A DNA stretch of 64,000 nt from the NCBI RefSeq assembly GCF_011604685.1, contig NZ_CP050063.1, positions 1,510,501-1,574,500 on the forward strand, in the 5' to 3' direction. Below, piece after piece: positions 1 to 8,516 of this stretch. Below the pieces are notes generated by a model. It ran no database searches. It saw only the letters and a list, made by a program, of their open reading frames with translations, and was not told where the DNA came from. The position numbers and the translations under genes were made by a program. This stretch comes from Spirosoma aureum. Lineage in GTDB: Bacteria > Bacteroidota > Bacteroidia > Cytophagales > Spirosomataceae. Each line of letters starts with the position of its first letter. Within the stretch, counting starts at the first letter, position 1.

Positions 1-125
1 GTGAAGGAACAAGTACGTACAGTCTGGTCGATAGTCCCAACCGGGAGGAGTTTGCCCGCCTGCTGAGCATTGCCCCTGATCAATTACCCCTGTATCAATT
101 CAATTCAAAATCAACTCAAGCATGA
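1..125 (+). CDS. 3' end of a CDS cut by the window edge
   Basis: Only the last 40 codons are visible, read from position 3 to a TGA at 123-125. The fragment is hydrophilic and shows no motif I recognise. Its stop codon overlaps the ATG of the next gene (ATGA, 122-125), which points to translational coupling within one operon. The following genes are phage-like, so this is probably a phage gene too, but that is only inference from position. Confidence 0.55.
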   Translation, partial: EGTSTYSLVDSPNREEFARLLSIAPDQLPLYQFNSKSTQA

Positions 126-355
126 TACCCACCCATACCGACGAGAAATACGAATACTATCTGGATTACTTCCAGGGCACACCCGTAAAGATCCTGCGCG
201 ATCGCCAAACGGGTGAGATCCTCTTCGACGCCGGCAGTGTGGCCGAATGCTTAGGTTATAAATCCACCCAGGCTATGATGAGTGATAACCGGGTACTGGA
301 TACGATCTATGAGCACATGCAGCAAACTGGCGTGTCTCCTTTACGAAAAGTTTAA
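122..355 (+). CDS. small Bro-N-like (phage antirepressor-type) protein
   Basis: This 77-residue protein contains a stretch at about residues 18-50 (VKILRDRQTGEILFDA followed by an AECLGYK motif) that resembles the N-terminal half of the Bro-N/antirepressor domain found in phage and ICE regulators. In that family the domain binds DNA and is usually fused to a second domain, which is absent here, so this is a minimal or truncated member. The ATG overlaps the previous stop codon and the next gene starts 11 nt after its stop, so the three probably form one transcript. The domain match is by eye only. Confidence 0.5.
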   Translation: MIPTHTDEKYEYYLDYFQGTPVKILRDRQTGEILFDAGSVAECLGYKSTQAMMSDNRVLDTIYEHMQQTGVSPLRKV

Positions 356-366
356 CCTATCCTGCT

Positions 367-684
367 ATGCAAATCAATATAGACCCGGCCGACGATGCGC
401 CCGGACCTCAGCCGATCATCGACCCTATGATTAAGCGCTTTGCGACCAAACTACACGAACTGACCTGGGAGCTGGTTCAGGAAACGGAACACTACGCGCT
501 AAACCGGCCACAGATCGATCAATTGATTGATTCGCTAAAAACCTTTCGAGCCGTACTGGTTTTTGCTGAGGATCTGGAACGACTCGATGCCATGCTACGC
601 ATGACGTTCCCCGGCGATTATTATGGTGAGCAGGAGAATGTGGTGGGCATGCTCACCGACTATTCCCTGAGCGGCTGTAATTAA
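367..684 (+). CDS. hypothetical protein, phage-region
   Basis: This is a 105-residue soluble, acidic protein with no signal peptide or membrane segment. Residues about 25-85 look largely alpha-helical. I do not recognise a family. It lies 11 nt downstream of the Bro-N-like gene on the same strand and is the last gene before a repeat-rich non-coding stretch. It is probably the last gene of a small phage operon. Confidence 0.55.
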   Translation: MQINIDPADDAPGPQPIIDPMIKRFATKLHELTWELVQETEHYALNRPQIDQLIDSLKTFRAVLVFAEDLERLDAMLRMTFPGDYYGEQENVVGMLTDYSLSGCN

Positions 685-1071
685 CCTACCCAGGGTGTAT
701 CAAATCCCTGAAGGGGTGCTTACCACGAATCGCTGCCCTGTTTTGTCTGTGTACGTGCAAAACTCCATAGGGGGATTCTGTCGTCTTCATATGATAGAAA
801 ATGGGGATGTGCATAGGCTATCGCAATACACCCCACAGAGTTGATGTGGGAGGGGTATGGTAAATCGCTAAAAGCAAGCTTACCACGAATCGCTTGTCCA
901 GTGTTTCACACTTGCTGCCATAATTAGCATAGGGGGGCTATGCTGTTTTCATATGATAAAAGGATAGTTTGTTTAGTTAGACTCAGCCGGGTTTATTCCT
1001 TCCGCTAATCGTAGGCAAATGGCAAAAAGATACGGTTCTGTGAAGGCATGGACAGCACAGTATTTTAACGA
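685..1071 (+). repeat. non-coding tandem repeat with AATCGCT iterons (copies A and B)
   Basis: No gene is visible here. Two imperfect copies of a roughly 80-110 bp unit lie 160-162 bp apart. CACGAATCGCT occurs at 724-734 and 884-894, CATAGGGGG at 766-774 and 928-936, and TTCATATGATA at 786-796 and 948-958. In copy B a TAAATCGCTAA box (861-871) starts exactly 23 nt before the CACGAATCGCT box. In copy A a degenerate version starts at 701, with the same 23-nt offset. A third copy lies on the other strand at about 4033-4084 between two small-terminase genes. It could be a protein-binding site; its function is unknown. Confidence 0.75.
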
Positions 1072-1563
1072 TCAGGGAGGATACACCTTGTATTTTAAGG
1101 TCGGGTCAATCCGATACGTACTCACCACGGTATCAGCTCCTATAGCATATGGATTCTGAATGTGGCTAATTTTAAGCAGGGTACTATTGGGATCTATATA
1201 CCATTTTAAGTAGCCCAGCGAGTCATACTCAACCGTGACTGTGCTGCGGACATTATCCCCAAAATAGGACTGTTTTGCAGTTTCTTTAAATTTCGACTGG
1301 AGGGTATCATTCTTATAAAAAGCGACATAACTCAGCGAATGCTCCCCATTGGGATCCAGATCAGTCAATCGAACCATCTGTTGGGTGTAGCCAAGGCTTT
1401 GAGGGGTTATGATACTGTGGGGCGTGGTTGTATTGACCCATTCCCAGTAGCCATAAGAGCCAGCATATAAGGAATAAGGATCAACCGGGTGATGACAAGC
1501 TGGCAATAAACTCAGCAGTGTACCAAACCCCAGGCGGACAAATTGACGATGAATCGCTTTCAT
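1072..1563 (-). CDS. small lipoprotein encoded directly after the C10 protease
   Basis: This is a 163-residue protein. The start at 1563 was chosen because it gives a lipoprotein signal peptide ending in LLSLLPAC, with the lipid-bearing cysteine at residue 23; the longer open frame upstream has no sense. The mature part is beta-rich and aromatic, and no family is recognised. It starts 17 nt after the stop of the C10 peptidase, so the two are surely co-transcribed. C10 peptidases are often encoded beside a small inhibitor (Spi for SpeB; Bfi proteins in Bacteroides fragilis). A protease-inhibitor role here is therefore plausible but rests on position only. Confidence 0.7.
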   Translation of the reverse strand: MKAIHRQFVRLGFGTLLSLLPACHHPVDPYSLYAGSYGYWEWVNTTTPHSIITPQSLGYTQQMVRLTDLDPNGEHSLSYVAFYKNDTLQSKFKETAKQSYFGDNVRSTVTVEYDSLGYLKWYIDPNSTLLKISHIQNPYAIGADTVVSTYRIDPTLKYKVYPP

Positions 1564-1580
1564 ACTCGTACAATCTAGTA

Positions 1581-2933
1581 TTAAGGACGCACACCCACAT
1601 TGGCCTGCAAGTTGGTATTGTTGGTATCTGTACCCATCACAAAACCACCAACACCAAACCAGCCATTCGGTGCGGTCGATTGATCGCCCTCGCCCCAATT
1701 CAAATGATAAAATAAAAAAGCAGATTCCTGGCAAACGGGAGAAGACCCACTACAATCCAGATTGTAAAAGGTATCCAAATGGAACCCATCCGCTACCCAG
1801 GCGTGACCAGTCAGACTTGTCCCACTTTTGAATCCTGTCATCACAACAGGGTAGCCGTTGTATAAATCCGTTTGAACTGAGCTCTGATTGGCATTAAAAT
1901 CAACCATTGCCCCCTGATTCGAATAGCCAGCGGCTTGAAAAGCACTGGGTATAAACGAGTTCGTTACGCTGATCTCACAACTAAAAGGCGACTCATCATG
2001 TGCATTTAAGCTCAAATAACAAAAACTAATTAGTCTGGATAACTCTATGTTTCCTGCACCCATGGCTGAACATAGAACAGAACCATCATCCATGAGATCC
2101 CAATCATAGCCTGATGCTGGTTTTCGAGTACCCTTGTTGTGGAAATTCGCTCGTAACACCATCGCCGTAGCTAAAGGGGCGCATCCCGTTAGCGTTTTGT
2201 TACTACATAATGCGCAGGCTCCCGCGGTATTGAGTGGATCCACTTGGGGGCAACTATAAGCATAGCTATATTTCTGCGACCAAGAATCAGCAAAACTACC
2301 TGCTAAATCATTTGGATAGCCCTGATTGGCATACATCGTTCCTGATGGACACTGGTGCATATATATGTCGTAAGATGAGCAATTGCTATCCGAAGTTCTG
2401 CCATTAGGGGTTGTACTACGGCCTTTACTTTCAAAATAGCGCCAACGATTTTCAATTAATTCGTTGGGAGCGGTTAATTTATTTCGGGCATTTTTCATTA
2501 AATCTTTAACCCCATCCACCCATAGGCTAAAACCTCCTTGTGCCTGAGCTAAACCCATTTTTCCAGAATGAGCGTACGCTAAGACAGGTGTCATCCGTCG
2601 GTCCGCTGAAACGACAATCCAGCCTTGCTCTTTTTTATAGTTAATAATATGAAATACTGGCCGGTCCAGTTCATCCGAGTACGTTAGTGTATTTTCAATG
2701 AGTGAACTATCTGAAAGTGATTCAGCACTGATCCGAGCTTTTGGGTCTGCCACAACTTGATGAAAAATATTGGCAATCTGAATGGCCGTATTCTTCTTAA
2801 CGTCAAAAGAAAAGGTAGGTAGAACCTGGTCATTATTACTTGATTCGTTAGTAGACCGGCAGGTAGCAAAAAGTAAAGCAATCAGGAGGCAGCAGCCAAT
2901 AGAGGCTGATTTCAGAGGGAGTAACGTTTTCAT
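1581..2933 (-). CDS. C10 family (streptopain-like) cysteine protease lipoprotein
   Basis: This 450-residue lipoprotein has a signal peptide ending at LFATC (Cys25). Residues about 90-130 (VFHIINYKKEQGWIVVSADR, then PVLAYA) match the Spi/SpeB-type propeptide domain, which keeps C10 proteases inactive until cleaved. The catalytic domain follows: Cys251 in TGCAPLATAM, His377 in GHAWVADGF, and Asn412-Trp413 in LNWGEGD. Length and residue order fit an intact zymogen. The start at 2933 is preferred over upstream codons because it gives a normal signal peptide. Many extra cysteines between residues 185 and 245 suggest disulphides outside the cytoplasm. It sits next to phage genes and may be cargo. 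Confidence 0.93.
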   Translation of the reverse strand: MKTLLPLKSASIGCCLLIALLFATCRSTNESSNNDQVLPTFSFDVKKNTAIQIANIFHQVVADPKARISAESLSDSSLIENTLTYSDELDRPVFHIINYKKEQGWIVVSADRRMTPVLAYAHSGKMGLAQAQGGFSLWVDGVKDLMKNARNKLTAPNELIENRWRYFESKGRSTTPNGRTSDSNCSSYDIYMHQCPSGTMYANQGYPNDLAGSFADSWSQKYSYAYSCPQVDPLNTAGACALCSNKTLTGCAPLATAMVLRANFHNKGTRKPASGYDWDLMDDGSVLCSAMGAGNIELSRLISFCYLSLNAHDESPFSCEISVTNSFIPSAFQAAGYSNQGAMVDFNANQSSVQTDLYNGYPVVMTGFKSGTSLTGHAWVADGFHLDTFYNLDCSGSSPVCQESAFLFYHLNWGEGDQSTAPNGWFGVGGFVMGTDTNNTNLQANVGVRP

Positions 2934-3287
2934 CATGAAAAAGGTAAAGTCGGGAGTAGAAAATTGGCAAAACTTTAACAAGACTACTGGACGAGGACTT
3001 TGAATCCTGTAAGAGTTGTCCTTAAGTAATGTGAAAGTTTATTCTGCTAATTTATATGTACTCTTTTATGAATAAGCTTATATTATAATTTAATTAAAAA
3101 AAATAACATATCTAATAATTAATAGGACTTATATGGGTATAAATCCTTTATATAAATCAAATAAACTACTTAGTTTTATGAACTAGAATTGTGCTATTGG
3201 CACGACTTCGCCTGACGCGTTAAATTTCCAGACCATGGAAACTAGACAAGACAAAAGTGATCTAACAAGCACAGCATCCTCACCTTT

Positions 3288-3482
3288 CTACCGCTGGCAG
3301 TAATACCGATAGAAGGTCACAAAGGAGAAAGGCAACTGATGCCTGTGCTCGGCTTCATAGCGCTCTCTGGCCAGCTCAAAGCGCTCCTCCAAGTTATAGC
3401 GGAAACTACGCACCTCCCGGCTGAGGGGCTCGAAATACACCGTCAGAAACTGCTGTTTAATGCTGGGTCGAGGAAGCATCAC
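3288..3482 (-). CDS. small hypothetical protein downstream of terminase small subunit
   Basis: This is a 64-residue basic, arginine-rich protein with no recognised domain. Its GTG start at 3482 shares one base with the TAG stop of the small-terminase gene upstream; an ATG follows immediately at 3479. The overlap suggests translational coupling. In an intact phage a large-terminase gene would normally be expected about here. Instead the operon ends with this short gene and is followed by AT-rich non-coding sequence and the C10 protease. Confidence 0.6.
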   Translation of the reverse strand: MMLPRPSIKQQFLTVYFEPLSREVRSFRYNLEERFELARERYEAEHRHQLPFSFVTFYRYYCQR

Positions 3483-3991
3483 TAGGCGAGTTTAAAAACA
3501 CCAGGGTTTGCAGGGTCCCGTTTGTTGATGAGTTCCTGTAGGCGACTCGGCCGCTCTTTCTTCCGGGGCACAGCCACGTTCTTTCTCGACACAGGCGTAA
3601 AGCCAAACTGCTGGCTGTACTTCAGAGCTGCCGCACTGGCTTCGTTGAAGATCTTCAGCAGGTTGGGTGTCTCTACGTAGTACACTTTGCCGGTCTCATC
3701 GCGGCATTCCCGCACCACGCCTTTCTTTAACTCCTCGGCCGCTTCTTCGGCAATCTGTAGATGCATGCAGTACAAACCCAGCGAATCCAGATCCGTTTCG
3801 GCCAGAATACCCTCATTTTGGAGCAGTTTTAGGTACTTTTTCCACTGTTTTCGACCCGTTTTGGTCAGGTATGGGGGTGGTTCAGGCAGGGTCTCCACCG
3901 GCGCTGGCTGGACAAAAACAGGCTCTGTACGGTCTCTACGGGCCGTTCCGGTCAATTCTTTCTCCGCCTGGGACTTTCTGGGATTGGGCAT
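3482..3991 (-). CDS. phage terminase small subunit, P27 family (copy 1)
   Basis: This 169-residue protein has the usual P27-type layout: a basic, Pro-rich N-terminus (residues 1-40), a PPYLTKTGRKQWKKY segment, a helical region with GILAETDLDSLGLYC, and a C-terminal FGFTPVSRK motif followed by a basic tail. In tailed phages this subunit recognises the packaging site and recruits the large subunit. The second, different copy lies just upstream on the same strand (4087-4557). No large-terminase gene follows in the window. Confidence 0.88.
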   Translation of the reverse strand: MPNPRKSQAEKELTGTARRDRTEPVFVQPAPVETLPEPPPYLTKTGRKQWKKYLKLLQNEGILAETDLDSLGLYCMHLQIAEEAAEELKKGVVRECRDETGKVYYVETPNLLKIFNEASAAALKYSQQFGFTPVSRKNVAVPRKKERPSRLQELINKRDPANPGVFKLA

Positions 3992-4086
3992 AAGTCAATT
4001 TTGAAGTGACACCGATTTTTTTTGGGTAGGACAGCGATTCGTGCTGACCAGTCTCTTAGCGATTTAACCCACCCCTGGGGTAGGAG
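3992..4086 (-). repeat. third copy (C) of the AATCGCT-iteron element, between the two terS-like genes
   Basis: Read on the minus strand, this gap carries CCTACCCCAGGGG (from 4084), then TAAATCGCTAA (4066-4056), then CACGAATCGCT (4043-4033). The order and the 23-nt offset between the last two boxes are the same as in the plus-strand copies at 701-734 and 861-894. The element follows a phage gene in the sense direction in each case. Packaging sites commonly lie in or beside terS, so this is a candidate pac/cos-type or regulatory site. That role is inference. Confidence 0.7.
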
Positions 4087-4557
4087 CTAGTTGCGGCGCA
4101 GGAACGTCTCAAAGGGGTCTTCTTCCTCTTCCTTGGGCAACTGAATGCGTGACCGGGACGAGGGCGTTAAGCCGTACTCACTGGCAATCTTCATCGCCTG
4201 CATGAGGGCCTTGTTGCCGATAGCGACCCAGGGCGAAGGCATTTCGTAGCCCTTGTCAGTGACGATCACCCGAGCGCCGGGCAGCTTGAGTTGTTCCTCG
4301 GCCTCGCGAAAGATGCCCAGCTGCTGGCAATAGGCGCCGATGATGGATTGATCCGTAGCGGTCAACAGCCCCACGCTATGCAGCCAGCCCGCAACGAGTA
4401 CCCATTCGTCTCTGGCCCAGGGGTTCAGCCAGTCGGGCGGGGCAGGTAGCTCGGGCAGCGGGGAAACAGGGGGTTCGTGGCTGTTCATCCGGTCAGTGCG
4501 GAGTGTACCGGTTAAACTTTTCAGGGCAGTAGGGATGGGTTTGGCTCCTCGTTTCAT
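4087..4557 (-). CDS. phage terminase small subunit, P27 family (copy 2)
   Basis: This 156-residue protein has the same architecture as its neighbour: a basic MKRGAKPIPTALKSLTGTLR start, a Pro-rich linker, a W-rich helical segment with GLLTATDQSIIGAYC, and a YGLTPSSRSRIQLP motif before an acidic tail. The two copies are clearly related but differ at most positions, so they are not a recent duplication. HNH nuclease then small terminase is the normal order in many phages (HNH-TerS-TerL). Here a second small terminase takes the place of the large one. Confidence 0.88.
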   Translation of the reverse strand: MKRGAKPIPTALKSLTGTLRTDRMNSHEPPVSPLPELPAPPDWLNPWARDEWVLVAGWLHSVGLLTATDQSIIGAYCQQLGIFREAEEQLKLPGARVIVTDKGYEMPSPWVAIGNKALMQAMKIASEYGLTPSSRSRIQLPKEEEEDPFETFLRRN

Positions 4558-4563
4558 ATGGAG

Positions 4564-4890
4564 TTAGGGGTTAGTCTGGTGTCGTTCCTTACCGGACTTG
4601 CGGGCGTGGCAGCGTTTGCAGAGACTCATCAGGTTGGTCTCATCGAGCGGTGCACCACCCAGTCGGATGGGCGTAATGTGGTCAACCACAGTAGCCTCCA
4701 CCAGGCGATTCTGTTGTTTGCAACTCACACAGAGGGGATGCTGATCCAGCCAGCGCTGACGCAGGTGTCGCCAGGGCGCATTACGGTAAAACTGGTTAGG
4801 GACACCCCCCTGCGCTTCGTTGGCCCAGCGGGCGTTTTTCTTGGGGGTTGGTCCCATCCAGGGCCGATGGATCTTCTTGACAGTGGGCAT
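4564..4890 (-). CDS. phage HNH endonuclease
   Basis: This 108-residue protein carries a compact HNH nuclease: CVSCKQQNRLVEATVVDHI, with the central His in DHI, then a GGAPLDETNLMSLCKRCHARK zinc/metal end with two CxxC pairs. HNH proteins of this size sit beside terS in many tailed phages, where the nuclease supports terminase-dependent packaging and end cleavage. It lies 6 nt upstream of the P27-family gene on the same strand, which matches that arrangement. Confidence 0.9.
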   Translation of the reverse strand: MPTVKKIHRPWMGPTPKKNARWANEAQGGVPNQFYRNAPWRHLRQRWLDQHPLCVSCKQQNRLVEATVVDHITPIRLGGAPLDETNLMSLCKRCHARKSGKERHQTNP

Positions 4891-4897
4891 CTGAAGG

Positions 4898-5458
4898 TTA
4901 GTTAGTATGTCGGGGTACGAAATAGGCGGCTGTGCCTATCCCATTGATTTCTTCATTCTTTCGGTAGCCGGTAAAATACGTCTCCCATGCCTGCCGGTTG
5001 AGTTGATCAAGCCGTGCGATGTGGCGTTTGGTTGTAACCCGGTCCACAATACCCATCTGGGGTGATCCGGTAAAAACAAATGGCGTGAAGGATTGGCCAT
5101 CAATGAGTCGAGGGCAGGCATTGAAAATGGATACTGTTTCCGGCACCTCATAGCCGTGTCTAAAGGTAATCGCGTCTACGGGACTAATCGTAAGTGTTGA
5201 TAGTTCCTGCTGACAATGAAAGTCCGCGTAAGCGTTCAGCAAATAACACCAGCCATCAACGGGGTCGTTGACAAAGAACTCGCCTTTAACCGTGTAGCTG
5301 ACGAGCCGGAAACCACCCATGAGCAAGGAAGGAGCCATAATAAGTCCTCCTTGAGTCGCGTCAATAAACAGGTCGTCATGGGCCTTTAGGTAGGCATACC
5401 CTTCTGCAGAAAGGTAGTTCCGGTCGTCGTGCTGGTAAAAAAAGTTGTCTGGGTACAT
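4898..5458 (-). CDS. hypothetical phage protein downstream of tape measure
   Basis: This is a 186-residue protein; the start at 5458 lies one base after the tape-measure stop (TAGCATG) and is preferred over the longer overlapping frame. The protein is beta-rich, with no signal peptide and no recognised family. In siphophage tail operons the gene after the tape measure usually encodes a distal tail or baseplate component. That could apply here, but the sequence shows no supporting motif. It is followed 7 nt later by the HNH nuclease gene. Confidence 0.6.
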   Translation of the reverse strand: MYPDNFFYQHDDRNYLSAEGYAYLKAHDDLFIDATQGGLIMAPSLLMGGFRLVSYTVKGEFFVNDPVDGWCYLLNAYADFHCQQELSTLTISPVDAITFRHGYEVPETVSIFNACPRLIDGQSFTPFVFTGSPQMGIVDRVTTKRHIARLDQLNRQAWETYFTGYRKNEEINGIGTAAYFVPRHTN

Positions 5459-5459
5459 G

Positions 5460-8400
5460 CTAAGTAAAAGAGGGTAAAACGTTGTGCTTAAAGTCTTCAA
5501 TCGCCCAATACAAATCGCCACCACGTAGCTTCGCTTCTCCGCTTATATTTACATCCATTGAAGGGCGGGATTGCCGTAGCTTGCTCATGTCAGGCGTTTT
5601 CACAAAGCTTGCCCCATACCCTAATGGATTCTGTGACATGTTGGCCAGATTAGAAAAGATGCGATCACCGATTAAATTAGCCCCCTGAGCGACCGAGGAA
5701 ACGAACTCACCACCACCCGCGCGGGCTTTGATGCTTTCCCCCATTAGTGCCATTGTAGGCCGTTTAATTAACCCACCACCTTCTAATGCCGTTAGCCCCT
5801 TGATTGCGCCCCCGGCAATAATCAATCCGGCCCCGGCAACCTGTAAGCCGATCCCCTGTGGTAAGGTCGTACCAGCCAGGAACGGAGCGGCCAGTAACAA
5901 CGCTTTAGATCCTATTAGGGCGGCTGTACCAATCCGAATGGCATAGTCGCCTATAAAACCTAGTATTGTTTTAAGCGCCCCCGCTAGTGGATTCCCTCCT
6001 TTCCCTATGCTTTCCCCGATACCGGATAGAAAACCACTCGCGGAGTTAGCCAGGGATTCGCGTTGGGCGTTCAGTGCCTCTCCCATCGACTGAGCGGCAA
6101 TAATGATCTTATTTTTGCCATCGGCAAGCTGCTGAACAATACCCCCGACAAAATCAGCGTCGGGCCCATCGCCACCCAGGGCGTTGTCTACCTTGAGGTT
6201 TATTAAGTATTCCGTATCGGCTACAGACCTTAGCTTGGCAGTATAGTCCGTTAGTGAGGCAATGGCTGAGGCGGGAACTGAAAGTCCCTTTACTGCCAGG
6301 TTCGCAACCAGGTCTTTGATTTCACTCACCCGGCGCTGATAGAACTCAACCCCCGGCATGAGCTTTTGCAAAGAGGTTAGCTGGATACCGAACGGGTTTG
6401 ATTGGCGTAGCTCAGGCAAGATCCCCTGCAAGGTTTTCATATCGTCAATGATGGCCTTTACCTGGGTATCCGTTCCTAGTTGTATCGGCTCCGCGTTTAT
6501 TGTCGTTCGGGGATTCTTGGCCAGATCAAGCCGCGCCTTATCCAGTTCGACAGCCCGCGTCAGTAAGCCAACCTGTTCGCGTAGCGAGGCTGGGGCTTTA
6601 TCGCCCTGTTCCAGGAGTTGTTTGCTAAACTGCTTCAGTAAGCGCTCATTAGTCGACAGGGCACTACCCACCCTATCGACGGCTACTTTCTGGGTTTTGA
6701 AGGAGTTGGTGGCCGCTTTAATGGCCATGTCAATGGATTTGGCCTCGGCAATTTTGGCGCTCACATCGAGCCCTTTCTGTTGATCAGCGAATATCTGGGC
6801 CTTTAAGTCCTTTAGCCGGTCCTTAGCTTTCTTGAGGTCGGTATCGGTTCCAATGATACCGTCCAAATAGTTATACGATTTTGGCTTCACTGGGGCTTCA
6901 CCCAGATCCGTCAGCCGGGAGGTAGCCAGGGCTAAATCTTTAGCGTATAGATCCCGGATACGGGTCGCATCCAGAATTTCCTGATTCTGAATTTCCAGTT
7001 GCTTGATGGATGCTTTAGTAGCTCCCCGGCTGAGGTTAAAGCCTTCGCCAATAGTGGCCCCGATGAGGTCAAACCCACTAACGTCGACTTTTTTGCTTTT
7101 CTTGGCAATCAGATCAGCCTCGGCCGCTTGCAGGTTGGCAGTTTGAACCTGTACCCTGGCTTTTAGCTTCAGGAGGTCAATGTATTTCCGGATAGAGGTA
7201 GTAGCCGCATCGGTGTTGATGGTTTCCAGGCTAATATTGCCCAGGTACTTCGGCGAGATGGCGTTAATATCAGCAATGGCTTTGCGTCGCTTCTCTTTTG
7301 ACTCCTTTTCGTTACGGGCCACAAAGATCAGGGCATTCAGGGCCGTTGTTTCCCCAACGATACTGGTGGCCACCTCCCGGTTAACCTTGGAGAATAGCTC
7401 CGATTCATCGACCACCGAATTAATGGCCTTACGGTAGGAGACGACTGACGATACAGCCAAGGCAAGTCCCCCGGCCGCTGTGATCGCCAGGCCAATGGGA
7501 CTGGCCAGTCCCGCAAAGCCGGATTTAATGGAGGGCAGTACCGTTAGAACCGTACCCAGAGCAACCGAGAGAGAGCTGACGGCTGCGGTGGCCCCCGCCA
7601 GGCCAAAGATTGCCCCCTTGGTGGTTGAGTCGAGTCCCGCAAAGCCGGTTGCCAGGCTACTGATGGACTCTCCTAATCCGTCGATCTTGCTGGTTAGTCC
7701 TAAGGTCTGGTCGGCGGATTCACCCAGCGTGGCCTGAGCTATGGTGAGCGAATCGGTAAAGTTCTCAATGGCATTTTTCGGCCCGCCCTTGACCCGCTCC
7801 AACTTGGAAAGCTCAGTGGTCAGATCATTGATAAACTCCTTCGGCCCGCGTCCTACAGACTGTAGCTTGGCGCTGATCTGTTCAGAGTCCACCGTCCCAA
7901 ACATATCGCGTATAGCTTTGGCCACCGCGGGGCTGGCGTTGAGGATGGGTTTTAGATCTTCGGCCAGCACCTTGGCTTTACTACCCATCTGGGTGAGCTG
8001 AGTCAAAACCGAATCCAGTTCAAGTTTGCCCCCGCCCGTTTTGGCTATAGCATTGCCAAACTCTAATAGATAGCGCTTTGCTTCCTGGGCGCTAAACCCT
8101 ACCGCCTGTAAACGCACGTCCCCCTTAACGGCCTCTTCCAGACCCAGGCCCGGGAGTTTAACAACAGGGCCTAGTTCGGCGAAGCGGGCCGCAGCCCCGG
8201 CTGCCGATCCGGTAACGCTCTCCAGACCCAATTTAAGAGCGTTGAGATCGGCGTAGGTCTTAAAGGAACTGGCCCCGATCAAACCGAGTCCGGCGGTTAT
8301 AACTGCCGTTGATTTCCCAAAGGCTTTCATATTTTCGCCTAACCGGCCCAAGCCCCGATCATAGATGCGTTGCTCTCGATCAGCAGCTGCGTAGCCAGCG

Positions 8401-8516
8401 GCCAGGGTGGTATTGAGGGCGATTCCTAGTTGCTGGGTTGCTGACCTGGCCTGAGCCATACCCTGAAGGAATTGGGTAACGGTGACACCCAGGACTATAT
8501 TAACTGGATTGGCCAT
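5460..8516 (-). CDS. phage tail tape measure protein
   Basis: This 1,018-residue protein is alanine/glycine/leucine-rich, with long predicted helices and coiled coils. Hydrophobic blocks lie at about residues 70-90 and 300-360, and another lies in the C-terminal third. The C-terminal GGGLIKRPTMALMGE and GGGEFVSS motifs are typical of tape measures. Its length sets the tail length in tailed phages and it is threaded through the tail tube. It is the largest phage gene here. No tail tube, chaperone or capsid genes are found upstream; the next gene upstream is a divergent endolysin. The structural module is therefore incomplete. Confidence 0.92.
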   Translation of the reverse strand: MANPVNIVLGVTVTQFLQGMAQARSATQQLGIALNTTLAAGYAAADREQRIYDRGLGRLGENMKAFGKSTAVITAGLGLIGASSFKTYADLNALKLGLESVTGSAAGAAARFAELGPVVKLPGLGLEEAVKGDVRLQAVGFSAQEAKRYLLEFGNAIAKTGGGKLELDSVLTQLTQMGSKAKVLAEDLKPILNASPAVAKAIRDMFGTVDSEQISAKLQSVGRGPKEFINDLTTELSKLERVKGGPKNAIENFTDSLTIAQATLGESADQTLGLTSKIDGLGESISSLATGFAGLDSTTKGAIFGLAGATAAVSSLSVALGTVLTVLPSIKSGFAGLASPIGLAITAAGGLALAVSSVVSYRKAINSVVDESELFSKVNREVATSIVGETTALNALIFVARNEKESKEKRRKAIADINAISPKYLGNISLETINTDAATTSIRKYIDLLKLKARVQVQTANLQAAEADLIAKKSKKVDVSGFDLIGATIGEGFNLSRGATKASIKQLEIQNQEILDATRIRDLYAKDLALATSRLTDLGEAPVKPKSYNYLDGIIGTDTDLKKAKDRLKDLKAQIFADQQKGLDVSAKIAEAKSIDMAIKAATNSFKTQKVAVDRVGSALSTNERLLKQFSKQLLEQGDKAPASLREQVGLLTRAVELDKARLDLAKNPRTTINAEPIQLGTDTQVKAIIDDMKTLQGILPELRQSNPFGIQLTSLQKLMPGVEFYQRRVSEIKDLVANLAVKGLSVPASAIASLTDYTAKLRSVADTEYLINLKVDNALGGDGPDADFVGGIVQQLADGKNKIIIAAQSMGEALNAQRESLANSASGFLSGIGESIGKGGNPLAGALKTILGFIGDYAIRIGTAALIGSKALLLAAPFLAGTTLPQGIGLQVAGAGLIIAGGAIKGLTALEGGGLIKRPTMALMGESIKARAGGGEFVSSVAQGANLIGDRIFSNLANMSQNPLGYGASFVKTPDMSKLRQSRPSMDVNISGEAKLRGGDLYWAIEDFKHNVLPSFT

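Noticed and set aside
1564..1734. Longer start for the small lipoprotein
   Set aside because: The upstream codons overlap the C10 protease end and destroy the lipoprotein signal peptide.
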